Shown: positions 1 through 6,824, counted from the first letter of the stretch. The stretch is DNA of 27,684 nucleotides from SHVO01 sp041919675 (GCA_041919675.1 JAYRTJ010000044.1:1-27684); one strand, 5' to 3'. Notes: generated by a model not told the origin, from the letters alone. Made by a program: numbers and translations.

Positions 1-780
1 GAAGCCATCACCTCGTTCCAACAGGCGCCCGAGGATCCCGCGCGCATCATCGAGCCCTCCGACCGCAAGGACGAGGTCGGCGTCGCCGAAAAAGCCCTGG
101 CGGCCATGCAGCAGGAACTGCGTCAGGCGCTTTTGGAAAAAGAGCGTCTCGCGGGCGTCGGCACGGCTGTTACGAAAATCTCGCACGATCTTCGCAATAT
201 TCTTGCAACCGCGAGCCTCGAGCTCGACGGCCTTGAAGCCGCGCCCGATCCCAACGTGCGGCGCATGACCGCAAGCATGATGAAGGCCGTCGACCGCGCC
301 GTGCAGCTCTCCACCACCACCATGAGCTTCGCGAAGCAAGGTCTGCCCGACGTCCACAAGCAGCCTTTGAGCAGCAGCGGCTTCCTTCAAAGCATCAAGG
401 ACGCTTTGCAAAAAGTTTGTAACGGATGCGATCTGCGTGTGGCGGGCGGCGAGTTCACATTCATGGCCGATCCCGAGCTGCTGACGCGCGTTACGGACAA
501 TCTCGTGCGTAACGCGGCGCAGGCCGGCGCGACGATTGTAACCCTCGAAACGGAGCGCGATGAGGATAAGGCGGTGATCCGGATCGCCGACAATGGGCCC
601 GGCCTGCCGCGCCGGACCCTGGAAAATCTGTTTGTGCCGTTCGCGGGCTCTACCCGCGCGGGCGGGGCTGGGTTAGGTCTTCCCATCGCCCGCGAATTGA
701 TCCGCGTGCAAGGCGGCGATCTCGAACTGGCCTCGACGTCGAGCGCCGGGACGGCCTTTGTCATCCGCCTGCCGTTGTAA
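1..780 (+). CDS. HAMP-domain sensor histidine kinase, C-terminal part
   Basis: The reading frame is open from base 1, so the N-terminus (sensor and membrane segments) lies outside the window. The first ~35 residues look like the end of a HAMP linker (DRKDEVGVAEKALAAMQQEL). They are followed by a HisKA-type helix with the phospho-acceptor H-box ISHDLRN and then a HATPase_c domain with N-box NLVRNAAQAG, G1 box DNGPGLP and G2 box GAGLGLPIARELI. All catalytic boxes are intact, so an active autokinase is expected at the inner membrane. No response regulator gene lies next to it; the only receiver in the window is about 18 kb away and has no Asp at its phosphosite. The signal sensed cannot be read from this part. 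Confidence 0.93.
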   Translation, partial: EAITSFQQAPEDPARIIEPSDRKDEVGVAEKALAAMQQELRQALLEKERLAGVGTAVTKISHDLRNILATASLELDGLEAAPDPNVRRMTASMMKAVDRAVQLSTTTMSFAKQGLPDVHKQPLSSSGFLQSIKDALQKVCNGCDLRVAGGEFTFMADPELLTRVTDNLVRNAAQAGATIVTLETERDEDKAVIRIADNGPGLPRRTLENLFVPFAGSTRAGGAGLGLPIARELIRVQGGDLELASTSSAGTAFVIRLPL

Positions 781-806
781 GCCTAAAGTGAGTCTTTAAA
801 GTGACG

Positions 807-884
807 ATGTCCGAGACGGCTGGTTTGTTCGTGCTGTTCGCCGCCATCGGGGCTGTCCTGTGGTATTACCGCTCCCGCAAGTAA
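807..884 (+). CDS. Possible 25-residue single-span membrane peptide
   Basis: Between the kinase stop and panB there is a short frame encoding MSETAGLFVLFAAIGAVLWY followed by YRSRK and a stop. It has an acidic polar N-terminus, about 14 hydrophobic residues and a basic C-terminal tail. This is the pattern of a small inner-membrane protein with its C-terminus in the cytoplasm by the positive-inside rule. A GTG six bases upstream (801) could also serve as start. The ribosome binding site is weak (AAAGTGA just before the ATG). No family is recognised. The organised amino-acid pattern supports it; the short length and weak ribosome site count against it. Confidence 0.42.
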   Translation: MSETAGLFVLFAAIGAVLWYYRSRK

Positions 885-922
885 GCGAAATGGGGTAGAG
901 AGCCGCCCATGAGGACCAACGC

Positions 923-1804
923 ATGAGCACGATCCCACAGCCTCCGAAGCGCGAGGGCGGTACGCCCATCACCAAGCGTTTGACGCCGCGCGACATCCAG
1001 GCGCGCAAGAACGCCGATCCTATCGTCTGCATCACCGCCCACAGCGCGCCGATGGCCGGCTTCATGGATTCGCACGTGGATCTGCTCCTGGTCGGCGACA
1101 GCTTGGGGATGATGGTCTACGGCCTCGACACGACCGTCGGCGTCACGCTCGACATCATGATCGCGCACGGCAAAGCCGTTGTGCGCGGCAGCGCCAAGGC
1201 CTGTGTCATCGTCGATCTGCCGTTCGGCTCCTATCAAGCCTCACCCGTCGATGCCTTCAAGGCGGCGGCGCGCGTGATGTCGGAAACCGGCTGCGCCGGC
1301 GTGAAGCTCGAAGGCGGCGCCGTCATGGCGCCGACCGTGGAATATCTGGTCTCGCGCGGCATTCCGGTGATGGGCCACATCGGTCTTACGCCGCAATCGA
1401 TCAACGTCCTCGGCGGTTTCCGGGTGCAGGGTAAATCCAGCGCGGAAGCCAAGGCCCTGGTCGCGGATGCAAAGCTTCTGGCCGAAGCCGGAGCCTTCAG
1501 CATCGTTGTCGAAGGCACGGTTGAACCCGTCGCGCGCGAAATCACCAAGGCCTGCAGTGTGCCGACCATCGGCATCGGCGCCTCGGTGGGGTGCGACGGC
1601 CAGGTCATCGTCGCCGAAGACATTCTCGGTCTCTACAGCGCCTTCATGCCGAAGTTCGCCAAGCGTTATGCGCTCCTGGGTGAGGAAGTCTCGAAGGTCG
1701 TGGCGACTTATGCCGCCGACGTGCGCGCACGCCGGTTCCCCGCGCCCGAGAACACCTACGGCGCCGGCGCCGCGAAGCCGGTAAAGAAATCCAAGAAGCG
1801 CTAA
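923..1804 (+). CDS. panB: 3-methyl-2-oxobutanoate hydroxymethyltransferase
   Basis: PanB makes ketopantoate from 2-oxoisovalerate and 5,10-methylene-tetrahydrofolate, the first committed step of pantothenate/CoA synthesis, in the cytoplasm. The 293-residue product carries the family signatures: LLLVGDSLGMMVYG (metal ligand D59), VIVDLPFGSYQ (D98), GIPVMGHIGLTPQ, VVEGTVEP (general base E197) and IGIGASVGCDGQVIV. It is about 30 residues longer than E. coli PanB because of an N-terminal extension and a basic tail ending KKSKKR. panC starts 3 bp after its stop, so the two form a panBC operon. The ATG at 923 overlaps the stop of a five-codon ATG frame (909-926), which may influence initiation. Confidence 0.96.
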   Translation: MSTIPQPPKREGGTPITKRLTPRDIQARKNADPIVCITAHSAPMAGFMDSHVDLLLVGDSLGMMVYGLDTTVGVTLDIMIAHGKAVVRGSAKACVIVDLPFGSYQASPVDAFKAAARVMSETGCAGVKLEGGAVMAPTVEYLVSRGIPVMGHIGLTPQSINVLGGFRVQGKSSAEAKALVADAKLLAEAGAFSIVVEGTVEPVAREITKACSVPTIGIGASVGCDGQVIVAEDILGLYSAFMPKFAKRYALLGEEVSKVVATYAADVRARRFPAPENTYGAGAAKPVKKSKKR

Positions 1805-1807
1805 TTC

Positions 1808-2674
1808 ATGACTCCAGCGAATGTAAGTCTTGTCGCCGTGCGCGACGTCGAGAACCTGCGCCGCCGTATCAAGGGCTGGCGCCGCGAGGGGCTGACCGTG
1901 GCGCTCGTGCCGACCATGGGGGCGCTCCATAAGGGTCACATCACGCTCATGGAACGCGCGAAGAAAATGGCGGACCGCGTGGTCGCCACCATCTTCGTCA
2001 ATCCAAGGCAGTTCGGGCCGAACGAAGATCTTGCCGCCTATCCGCGGCGCGAGAACGAAGACTACGAGATGTTGAACGCCGCCGGCGTGCACCTTCTCTT
2101 CGCCCCGGATGTCGCGGCCATGTATCCCGCGAACTTCGCCACCAGCATTCAGATCGCGGGGATCGGCGAGCAACTCGATGGCGCGCATCGCCCCGGTCAC
2201 TTCAACGGTGTCGCGACGGTCGTGACCAAGCTCCTCCTGCAGGCGCTCCCCGACATCGCGCTGTTCGGCGAAAAGGACTACCAGCAGCTGGCGGTCATCC
2301 GCCGCCTTGTCGCGGATCTCAACATTCCGGTCGATATTATTGGCGTGGAAACGGTGCGTGAGGCGGACGGTCTCGCGCTGTCGTCGCGCAACGCATACTT
2401 GAGCGCCGAAGAGCGCGCCAAGGCGCCGGCGCTCAATGCCGCGATCAACGCCGCGGCCAAGGCCATTGCCAAGGGTGAGAGCATTGCCGCCGCAACGGCC
2501 GCCGCGCGCGAACAGATCCTCGCCGCCGGTTTCGCCAAGGTGGACTATGTCGAGGCGCGTCATGCCGAGACGCTCGCGCCGCTTGGCTCCAACGCCGAAC
2601 CGGGACGTGTCCTTGCCGCCGCGCACATGGGCCGCGCGCGTCTCATCGACAACGTCGCGATCGCGAAGGCTTAG
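1808..2674 (+). CDS. panC: Pantothenate synthetase (pantoate--beta-alanine ligase)
   Basis: PanC joins pantoate and beta-alanine using ATP through a pantoyl-adenylate. The 288-residue protein shows the nucleotidyltransferase signatures PTMGALHKGH (HIGH-like), IFVNPRQFGPNED, GEKDYQQLAVIRR and the KMSKS-equivalent segment GLALSSRNAYLS. Length matches the family (about 280 residues). It begins 3 bp after panB and is surely co-transcribed with it. Its stop codon overlaps the stop of the convergent oxyR gene by 4 bases, leaving no room for a terminator. No panD is in the window; a reductase that could supply pantoate lies at 8380-9363 on the other strand. Confidence 0.97.
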   Translation: MTPANVSLVAVRDVENLRRRIKGWRREGLTVALVPTMGALHKGHITLMERAKKMADRVVATIFVNPRQFGPNEDLAAYPRRENEDYEMLNAAGVHLLFAPDVAAMYPANFATSIQIAGIGEQLDGAHRPGHFNGVATVVTKLLLQALPDIALFGEKDYQQLAVIRRLVADLNIPVDIIGVETVREADGLALSSRNAYLSAEERAKAPALNAAINAAAKAIAKGESIAAATAAAREQILAAGFAKVDYVEARHAETLAPLGSNAEPGRVLAAAHMGRARLIDNVAIAKA

Positions 2675-3588
2675 CTCTTTTCAACGATCTTCGCGCCGGC
2701 CCAGGCTTTCGCGAGCCGGGCGTAGTTCTCGCCTTGCGCCGCCGCCGCGCGCCAGCACAGGGCAATCGTGCGCATCGGATGATGTTTCTCGATCGGGCGC
2801 ACGACGATATCCGTGCGTCCCGCCAGCTCGCGCGCGACCGCCATGCGCGGCAGCAACGTAAGGCCCAGCCCGCTCGCGACCATCGACACCAGGGTCGGCA
2901 AGCTGGTCGACTGGAACACCTCTTTCAGCGCGCGGTCCGAGAGTCGGCACGCCGCCAGCGCGTGATCGCGCAGGCAGTGGCCGCCTTCCAGCAGCAGCAG
3001 CGGAACATCGGCGAGATCGGATTCGCGCACGGTCTTGCCGGCCGCGAGCGGATGATCGGCGGGCATGCACACCACCATGTCCTCCTCGCCGATCTCGGCG
3101 ACGTCGAGGCCGCCGGTGTCGTAGGGCAGCGCGATGAGCGCGAGGTCGAGTTCACCCTTGCGCAACCGGGCCAGGGTCGGCGCGGTCTGCTCCTCGCGCA
3201 CGAACAGCTTCAACTTGGGGAACGTCCGTTCGGTTTCCGTCACGAGCCGCGGCAGCACATAAGGCGCGATGGTCGGGATGACCCCCAGGTTCAAGGGGCC
3301 CGCGAGCTCGCCGCGTCCGGCCTGCGCCAGGTCCACGAGGTCTTCGAGATAGCGAATCGCCTCGCGTCCGCGCGCCGCGATCATGCGGCCCAGGGGGGTG
3401 ACGACCACCTGGCGCCGGGTGCGCTCGATCAGGGTGACGCCGAGCGTGGCCTCCAGCTCCTTGAGGCCCGCGCTTAAGGTCGATTGGGTGACGTTGCACG
3501 TCTTGGCCGCGCGGCCGAAATGCCCCGTTTCCACGAGGGCGATCAGATAACGCAGCTGCCGGGCGGAGGGGAGCGGTTTAAGTGACAT
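2671..3588 (-). CDS. oxyR: LysR-type hydrogen-peroxide regulator OxyR
   Basis: This 305-residue LysR-family regulator has an N-terminal winged helix-turn-helix (TGHFGRAAKTCNVTQSTLSA) and a periplasmic-binding-fold effector domain. In that domain, GGHCLRDHALAACR matches the redox-active segment of OxyR (GHCLRDQA..C), where peroxide oxidises the first Cys and forms a disulfide with the second. The segment VSMVASGLGLTLLPRMAV near the C-terminus is also typical. It is divergent from ahpC-ahpD, the classical OxyR target. It should repress or activate from the palindrome in the shared 114-bp gap and probably controls itself, since that palindrome begins 3 bp from its start codon. The start at 3588 follows LysR-family alignment (MSLKPLPSARQLRYL). 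Confidence 0.93.
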   Translation of the reverse strand: MSLKPLPSARQLRYLIALVETGHFGRAAKTCNVTQSTLSAGLKELEATLGVTLIERTRRQVVVTPLGRMIAARGREAIRYLEDLVDLAQAGRGELAGPLNLGVIPTIAPYVLPRLVTETERTFPKLKLFVREEQTAPTLARLRKGELDLALIALPYDTGGLDVAEIGEEDMVVCMPADHPLAAGKTVRESDLADVPLLLLEGGHCLRDHALAACRLSDRALKEVFQSTSLPTLVSMVASGLGLTLLPRMAVARELAGRTDIVVRPIEKHHPMRTIALCWRAAAAQGENYARLAKAWAGAKIVEKS

Positions 3589-3591
3589 AAT

Positions 3592-3635
3592 CGATTAATA
3601 TAATCATTATTAATCGTTAGATTCAATCATGATCG
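3592..3635. promoter_or_regulatory. Candidate OxyR operator between oxyR and ahpC
   Basis: A perfect 9-bp inverted repeat, CGATTAATA (3592-3600) and TATTAATCG (3608-3616), is separated by 7 bp. Just downstream are two smaller palindromes: GATTCAATC at 3620-3628 and ATCATGAT at 3626-3633. An AT-rich dyad with a T-N11-A-like core followed by a second weaker site is how LysR-type regulators bind as tetramers. The position, upstream of the ahpC promoter and touching the oxyR start, fits both autoregulation and activation. The half-sites do not match the E. coli ATAG/CTAT spacing exactly, so binding is inferred. Confidence 0.6.
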
Positions 3636-3646
3636 TCCCTTAAAGA
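3617..3646 (+). promoter_or_regulatory. Candidate ahpC promoter
   Basis: TTAGAT (3617-3622) and TAAAGA (3641-3646) are spaced by 18 bp, directly downstream of the 9-bp palindrome. The -35 element is poor, as expected where an activator such as OxyR contacts RNA polymerase. This is a reading by eye without a scoring matrix. Confidence 0.33.
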
Positions 3647-3702
3647 TCTTCTCGGACGCCAAACACCCCACCGCCAACCCATCACGAGGGACTCTGAAGA
3701 AC

Positions 3703-4236
3703 ATGATTACGATTGGACAAAAACTCCCCGCTTTCGCCTTGAAGTCCGTTGCCGACACCAGCGGCGAATTCCCGGTCCTGACCGAGCAGAGCTTTGCCGG
3801 CAAATGGAAGGTCTTCGTATTTTGGCCGAAGGATTTCACCTTCGTCTGCCCGACTGAAATCATCGGCTTCAACGATGTCGAAGGCGAGTTCGCCGACCGC
3901 GACGCCCAGCTGATCGGCGCGTCCACCGACAGCGATTTCGTGCACCTTGCCTGGCGCAAGAGCCGCGAAGACCTCGCCGCCGTGAAGTATCCGTGGCTGG
4001 CCGACATCAAGAAGGAATTCGCCGCTGCTTTGGGCGTGCTCGAGCCGAACGAAGGCGTCGCCTTCCGCGCCACGATCATCGCGGATACCGACAATATCGT
4101 CCGCTACGTCGCGGTGAACGACCTCAGCGTCGGGCGCAATCCGCAGGAAGTCCTGCGTGTGCTCGACGCCCTGCAAACCGACGAACTTTGCCCGTGTAAC
4201 TGGAAGAAGGGCGAAGACACCCTGAAAGCAGCCTAG
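3703..4236 (+). CDS. ahpC: Alkyl hydroperoxide reductase AhpC (2-Cys peroxiredoxin)
   Basis: AhpC reduces hydrogen peroxide, organic peroxides and peroxynitrite in the cytoplasm. The 177-residue protein has the peroxidatic motif KDFTFVCPTEI (C49). Its C-terminus, ELCPCNWKKGEDTL, contains C163 and C165, the CxC arrangement of mycobacterial-type AhpC that is recycled by AhpD instead of by AhpF. Consistent with this, ahpD follows 120 bp downstream and no ahpF is present. GAGGG at 3686-3690 is the probable ribosome site for the ATG at 3703. It is divergent from oxyR, so peroxide-inducible expression is expected. Confidence 0.97.
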   Translation: MITIGQKLPAFALKSVADTSGEFPVLTEQSFAGKWKVFVFWPKDFTFVCPTEIIGFNDVEGEFADRDAQLIGASTDSDFVHLAWRKSREDLAAVKYPWLADIKKEFAAALGVLEPNEGVAFRATIIADTDNIVRYVAVNDLSVGRNPQEVLRVLDALQTDELCPCNWKKGEDTLKAA

Positions 4237-4258
4237 TCCCCCCACTAGCAGCTGCGAT

Positions 4259-4328
4259 GCGGCTGGATCCCCCCTCCAGCCGCGACCCGCGCCGCTCCGT
4301 CCTTCCCCTCACACAGGCGGAGCGGCGC
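4259..4328 (+). promoter_or_regulatory. Two strong hairpins in the ahpC-ahpD spacer
   Basis: The first stem is a perfect 9-bp pair, GCGGCTGGA (4259-4267) with TCCAGCCGC (4275-4283), around a C-rich 7-nt loop. The second is a perfect 11-bp pair, GCGCCGCTCCG (4289-4299) with CGGAGCGGCGC (4318-4328), around an 18-nt loop. Neither is followed by a T-run, so these are not standard intrinsic terminators. They may protect the 3' end of ahpC mRNA, mark a processing site or reduce read-through into ahpD, giving more AhpC than AhpD. Confidence 0.6.
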
Positions 4329-4356
4329 CCCCTTTCCCAAGACGCGCGAGGACGCC

Positions 4357-4917
4357 ATGACCACTCACATCGAAGCCCTGAAGAACGCCATTCCCGACTA
4401 CGCGAAGGACCTGCGGCTGAACCTGTCGTCCGTCGCGGCCGATACCACCCTGACGCCGCAACAGACCTTCGGCGGCCTGTTGGCCGCGGCCATCGCTTCG
4501 CGCAACGACGCCGTCATCGCGGCGGTTTCCGCCGATGCGGTTGCGGTGCTGACCCCGCAAGCCTTCACGGCCGCCAAGACCGCCGCCGCCATCATGGCGA
4601 TGAACAATATCTACTATCGCTTCGTGCACCTGGTTTCCGACCCGGAGTACGGCACGCTGCCCGCGCGCCTTCGCATGAACGCGCTCGCCAATCCGGGCGT
4701 CGAGAAAGCCGACTTCGAGCTCTGGTCGCTGATTGTCTCGGCCATCAACGGCTGCGGCATGTGTATCGACAGTCATGAGAAGGTGCTGCGTAAGGCCGGC
4801 GTTTCGGCGGCGCAGGTCCAACAGGCGGTCCGGATCGCCGCCGTGGTGCACGCCGTTGCGGTGACCCTGGAAACCGACGCCGCCGCGCAGATCGCGCCGG
4901 AAGCCGCGGCCGCTTAA
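4357..4917 (+). CDS. ahpD: Alkylhydroperoxidase AhpD
   Basis: AhpD is the CxxC reductant partner that recycles oxidised AhpC. The 186-residue all-helical protein has the diagnostic E-x11-C-x2-C-x3-H pattern of the family: E121, then INGCGMCIDSHEKVL with C133, C136 and H140. These positions match the active site described for Mycobacterium tuberculosis AhpD (E118, C130, C133, H137). GAGGA (4348-4352) precedes the ATG at 4357 by 4 bases. It is the second gene of the ahpCD unit, separated from ahpC by two hairpins, and is closed by a strong terminator at 4941-4974. The C-terminal tail is Ala-rich and probably disordered. Confidence 0.96.
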   Translation: MTTHIEALKNAIPDYAKDLRLNLSSVAADTTLTPQQTFGGLLAAAIASRNDAVIAAVSADAVAVLTPQAFTAAKTAAAIMAMNNIYYRFVHLVSDPEYGTLPARLRMNALANPGVEKADFELWSLIVSAINGCGMCIDSHEKVLRKAGVSAAQVQQAVRIAAVVHAVAVTLETDAAAQIAPEAAAA

Positions 4918-4940
4918 AAAGCCCCATTCTTTAAAAGCGG

Positions 4941-4976
4941 AACGGGCGGGACCGATTTTTCAGTCCCGCCCGTTTT
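4941..4976 (+). terminator. Intrinsic terminator after ahpD
   Basis: A perfect 12-bp stem, AACGGGCGGGAC (4941-4952) with GTCCCGCCCGTT (4963-4974), surrounds a 10-nt loop. The 3' arm runs into TTTT. It lies 24 bp after the ahpD stop and 19 bp before the end of the convergent lipoprotein gene, so it may also help end that transcript. Confidence 0.88.
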
Positions 4977-4994
4977 ATGTGCGAAGAACGCCGA

Positions 4995-6116
4995 TTATTG
5001 CACGTAGATGTGCACTTCGGGCGTCTTGGCCGAGGCGCTCGGCATGGCCGCCATGGCCACGCGTTCGGCCGGCAGGCCCATGTTGGTCATCGACGCGAAC
5101 ACCGTGTCGGCGTTGCGGCGCGCGGCCGACGGATTGCCGCCCTGCGGCGACACGGCGACCAGATCGAACACCGCGTCGGGGCGGCGTTCCAAGGCCCGCG
5201 ACAGGGCCTGGTAAAGTTGCGGTTCGTAGGCGACGTCCGGCTTGTCGAAGCGGATGACGACCAGCGGCTTTTTCTGCGCGAAGGCTTCGGCCGACACGGT
5301 CGCCACGTTGCGCACCGGCACGGCGCGGCGCGGTCCGGCCGAAGCGGCGGCCGGATAGGACTGGCCGGCGTTGATCTCGGCGGCGAGTTCGACGAGCGAG
5401 TTGCGCTCGCTGCTCACATAAGCCTGCTGACGGCCGATCTCGGCGTTGAGGTCCAGGAGCGCGCGGTCGATCACGATCGCGTTCTGGTTCACTTCGTCTT
5501 CCAGGACGCGGAGCTGGCGGTGGTCGTCTTCGAGGGCGCCCGAGAGGCCGTAGGCCGCGCGGATGTTCTCGAGAATGAAGGCCGACGCGCCGGCGTCGCT
5601 GGACACCTGGGCCGACAATTGATTGAGGGTCGCGATATCCGCGTCGATCTGGGTCAGCTGCGTCTGGGCCGAACTCCAGTTCGCCAGGAGTTCCGGGTTG
5701 CCCGGGGTCGAGCCCATCTGCAGGCGCGAGCGGATGCTGCCCACCAGCGTATGATAGGCGTTCACGTTGGCGATGGTCTGCTTGCGGATGGTTTCAAGCT
5801 GTTCGCTGCGCGTCGTCGTGTTCGTGCGCAGCTTTTCAAAATCCGTGCGCAATTGCGCGGCTTTCTGGCCGACGGCGGTCGGCCCGAAGCGGCTGGACGA
5901 GGACGCGGCCGGCGCCAAATTCTGCGAATCTACGGCCGCGGCGAGTTGTGCCGCGCCGCCCATGGGCTCAGCCGCACTCGCCGGGCGTGCGCCCTGGCCC
6001 GCGCACCCAGCCAATGTAATGGCCAAGGCGGCGACGGCGGCATGCTTTAAGAGAGAGCGCTTATGGCCCAGCTTGTTTTGTCCGTGACGTACTATGGACA
6101 GCCCCAATACCTGCAT
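4995..6116 (-). CDS. Predicted lipoprotein with coiled coil and OmpA-like tail
   Basis: With the ATG at 6116 the product is 373 residues. A basic stretch (HKRSLLKH) and a hydrophobic segment end in the lipobox ITLAGCAG (C38), so a lipid-anchored envelope protein is expected. The n-region is unusually long, and a downstream start cannot be excluded. GAGAGAG lies just upstream of 6116. The middle is rich in Leu/Glu/Gln heptad-like sequence (from about residue 80 to 230) and looks like a coiled coil. The last ~90 residues (VVIRFDKPDVAYEPQLYQAL, then AARRNADTVFASMTNMGLPAERV) resemble the RxxxV..L...G...RV half of OmpA-type peptidoglycan-binding domains, but are degenerate. Function unknown; a periplasmic structural or cell-wall role is inferred. 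It is monocistronic and convergent with ahpD. Confidence 0.72.
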   Translation of the reverse strand: MQVLGLSIVRHGQNKLGHKRSLLKHAAVAALAITLAGCAGQGARPASAAEPMGGAAQLAAAVDSQNLAPAASSSSRFGPTAVGQKAAQLRTDFEKLRTNTTTRSEQLETIRKQTIANVNAYHTLVGSIRSRLQMGSTPGNPELLANWSSAQTQLTQIDADIATLNQLSAQVSSDAGASAFILENIRAAYGLSGALEDDHRQLRVLEDEVNQNAIVIDRALLDLNAEIGRQQAYVSSERNSLVELAAEINAGQSYPAAASAGPRRAVPVRNVATVSAEAFAQKKPLVVIRFDKPDVAYEPQLYQALSRALERRPDAVFDLVAVSPQGGNPSAARRNADTVFASMTNMGLPAERVAMAAMPSASAKTPEVHIYVQ

Positions 6117-6436
6117 TCTTACTCTCTCATTCCCCACAACCGGCCTGGTCGGCGCCGCACCCCTGTCGGGCTGCAATCACTTCGTGAGTATCCCACCCGG
6201 TCCCCGAATTTGGACGTAAGAATCCGCCGGGTGAAAACTGCGCCGAGAGCCGTTCCGGTCTTTCCCGAACTCAAACCTTAGAGAAGTCGCCCCAAAGGCT
6301 TGGCGATGCATCATAATCCGTCATCGCCCCGCACCACTTGGGACTTTACGCGATGCCCCCAGCGCAAACAAGCCGGGAGACGGCCCCCGGGTCCACCCCC
6401 TCCAAAACTTCCCCTTGGAATTTCTGGAGGTTTTTC

Positions 6437-6462
6437 TTGCATAGGCCCCATGATCTTAGTAT
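6437..6462 (+). promoter_or_regulatory. Candidate promoter for tRNA-Arg
   Basis: TTGCAT (6437-6442) and TAGTAT (6457-6462) are spaced by 14 bp, shorter than the usual 16-18. The -10 box would place the start of transcription near 6469, so that the primary transcript begins with the 9-bp hairpin at 6471-6492. Only moderately convincing because of the spacing. Confidence 0.3.
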
Positions 6463-6470
6463 CCCAAGCG

Positions 6471-6492
6471 CCCGTTCGGTCCGCCGAACGGG
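6471..6492 (+). repeat. Perfect hairpin in the tRNA leader
   Basis: CCCGTTCGG (6471-6479) and CCGAACGGG (6484-6492) pair over 9 bp with a 4-nt loop TCCG. It lies 28 bp upstream of the mature tRNA end, most likely inside the 5' leader that RNase P removes. There is no T-run after it, so it is not a terminator. Confidence 0.7.
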
Positions 6493-6520
6493 TCCCTCGC
6501 GGAGAAATGGGGTCCACAGC

Positions 6521-6597
6521 GCGCCCGTAGCTCAATTGGATAGAGCATCTGACTACGAATCAGAAGGTTGGAAGTTCGAGTCTTTCCGGGCGCGCCA
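6521..6597 (+). tRNA. tRNA-Arg (anticodon ACG)
   Basis: A complete cloverleaf can be drawn. The acceptor stem GCGCCCG (6521-6527) pairs fully with CGGGCGC (6587-6593), and G6594 is the discriminator followed by an encoded CCA (6595-6597). The D-arm is GCTC...GAGC. The anticodon stem TCTGA/TCAGA holds the loop CTACGAA, giving anticodon ACG at 6555-6557. The T-arm GGAAG/CTTTC holds TTCGAGT. This tRNA reads CGN codons after TadA converts A34 to inosine. No intron or break is seen. Confidence 0.97.
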
Positions 6598-6824
6598 TTC
6601 TCCCTCAAGCACTTACGTAGATAGGACATTCCTCGTTCTGAACGCGGAATCAGCCGCCTTCACGACCAGGACGATCAATAGGTCATCCCCAAGAGCATAG
6701 ATGATCCAACGACCGGCGCGAGCGTGACGACGACATTCAAATTGCAAGACGTGATCTCGGTAAGAGCCTCGACCGGATCGAGCGCGTCAACAAGCCGAAG
6801 GCGGCCTGACTTCATAGAAGCATC
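6598..6824. other. Non-coding gap after tRNA-Arg
   Basis: These 227 bp separate the tRNA from the hydrolase gene. No T-run terminator is evident directly after the tRNA. A 46-codon minus-strand frame (6675-6815, starting MKSGRLRLVDALDP) has a reasonable residue mix but no ribosome site and no recognised family. I do not call it a gene. No direct repeat of the tRNA 3' end was seen here, so there is no sign of an integrated element. Confidence 0.5.

Larger units (their letters stand above)
6117..6520. other. 404-bp non-coding stretch upstream of tRNA-Arg
   Basis: No convincing gene is present. Short frames here have poor codon pattern and no ribosome site. The left part should hold the promoter of the minus-strand lipoprotein gene; GATACT on the minus strand (6187-6192) is a possible -10 box. 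The right part should hold the tRNA promoter. A perfect 9-bp hairpin stands at 6471-6492. The stretch 6350-6440 is C-rich on the plus strand and has no feature I can name. Confidence 0.6.

Noticed and set aside
1241..2626. 461-codon minus-strand open frame opposite panB-panC
   Set aside because: It lies fully antisense to two well-conserved enzymes, and its His/Arg/Gly-heavy composition is that of a GC-rich shadow frame.
6311..6535. Minus-strand frame with MQEKPPEIPRGSFGGGGPGG, resembling a Gly-rich protein N-terminus
   Set aside because: It runs into the tRNA gene, has no ribosome site, and the Gly run comes from a C-rich tract on the plus strand.
6521..6824. tRNA-Arg as attachment site of an integrated element
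   Set aside because: No integrase, no direct repeat of the tRNA 3' end and no shift in base composition nearby; the flanking genes look ordinary.
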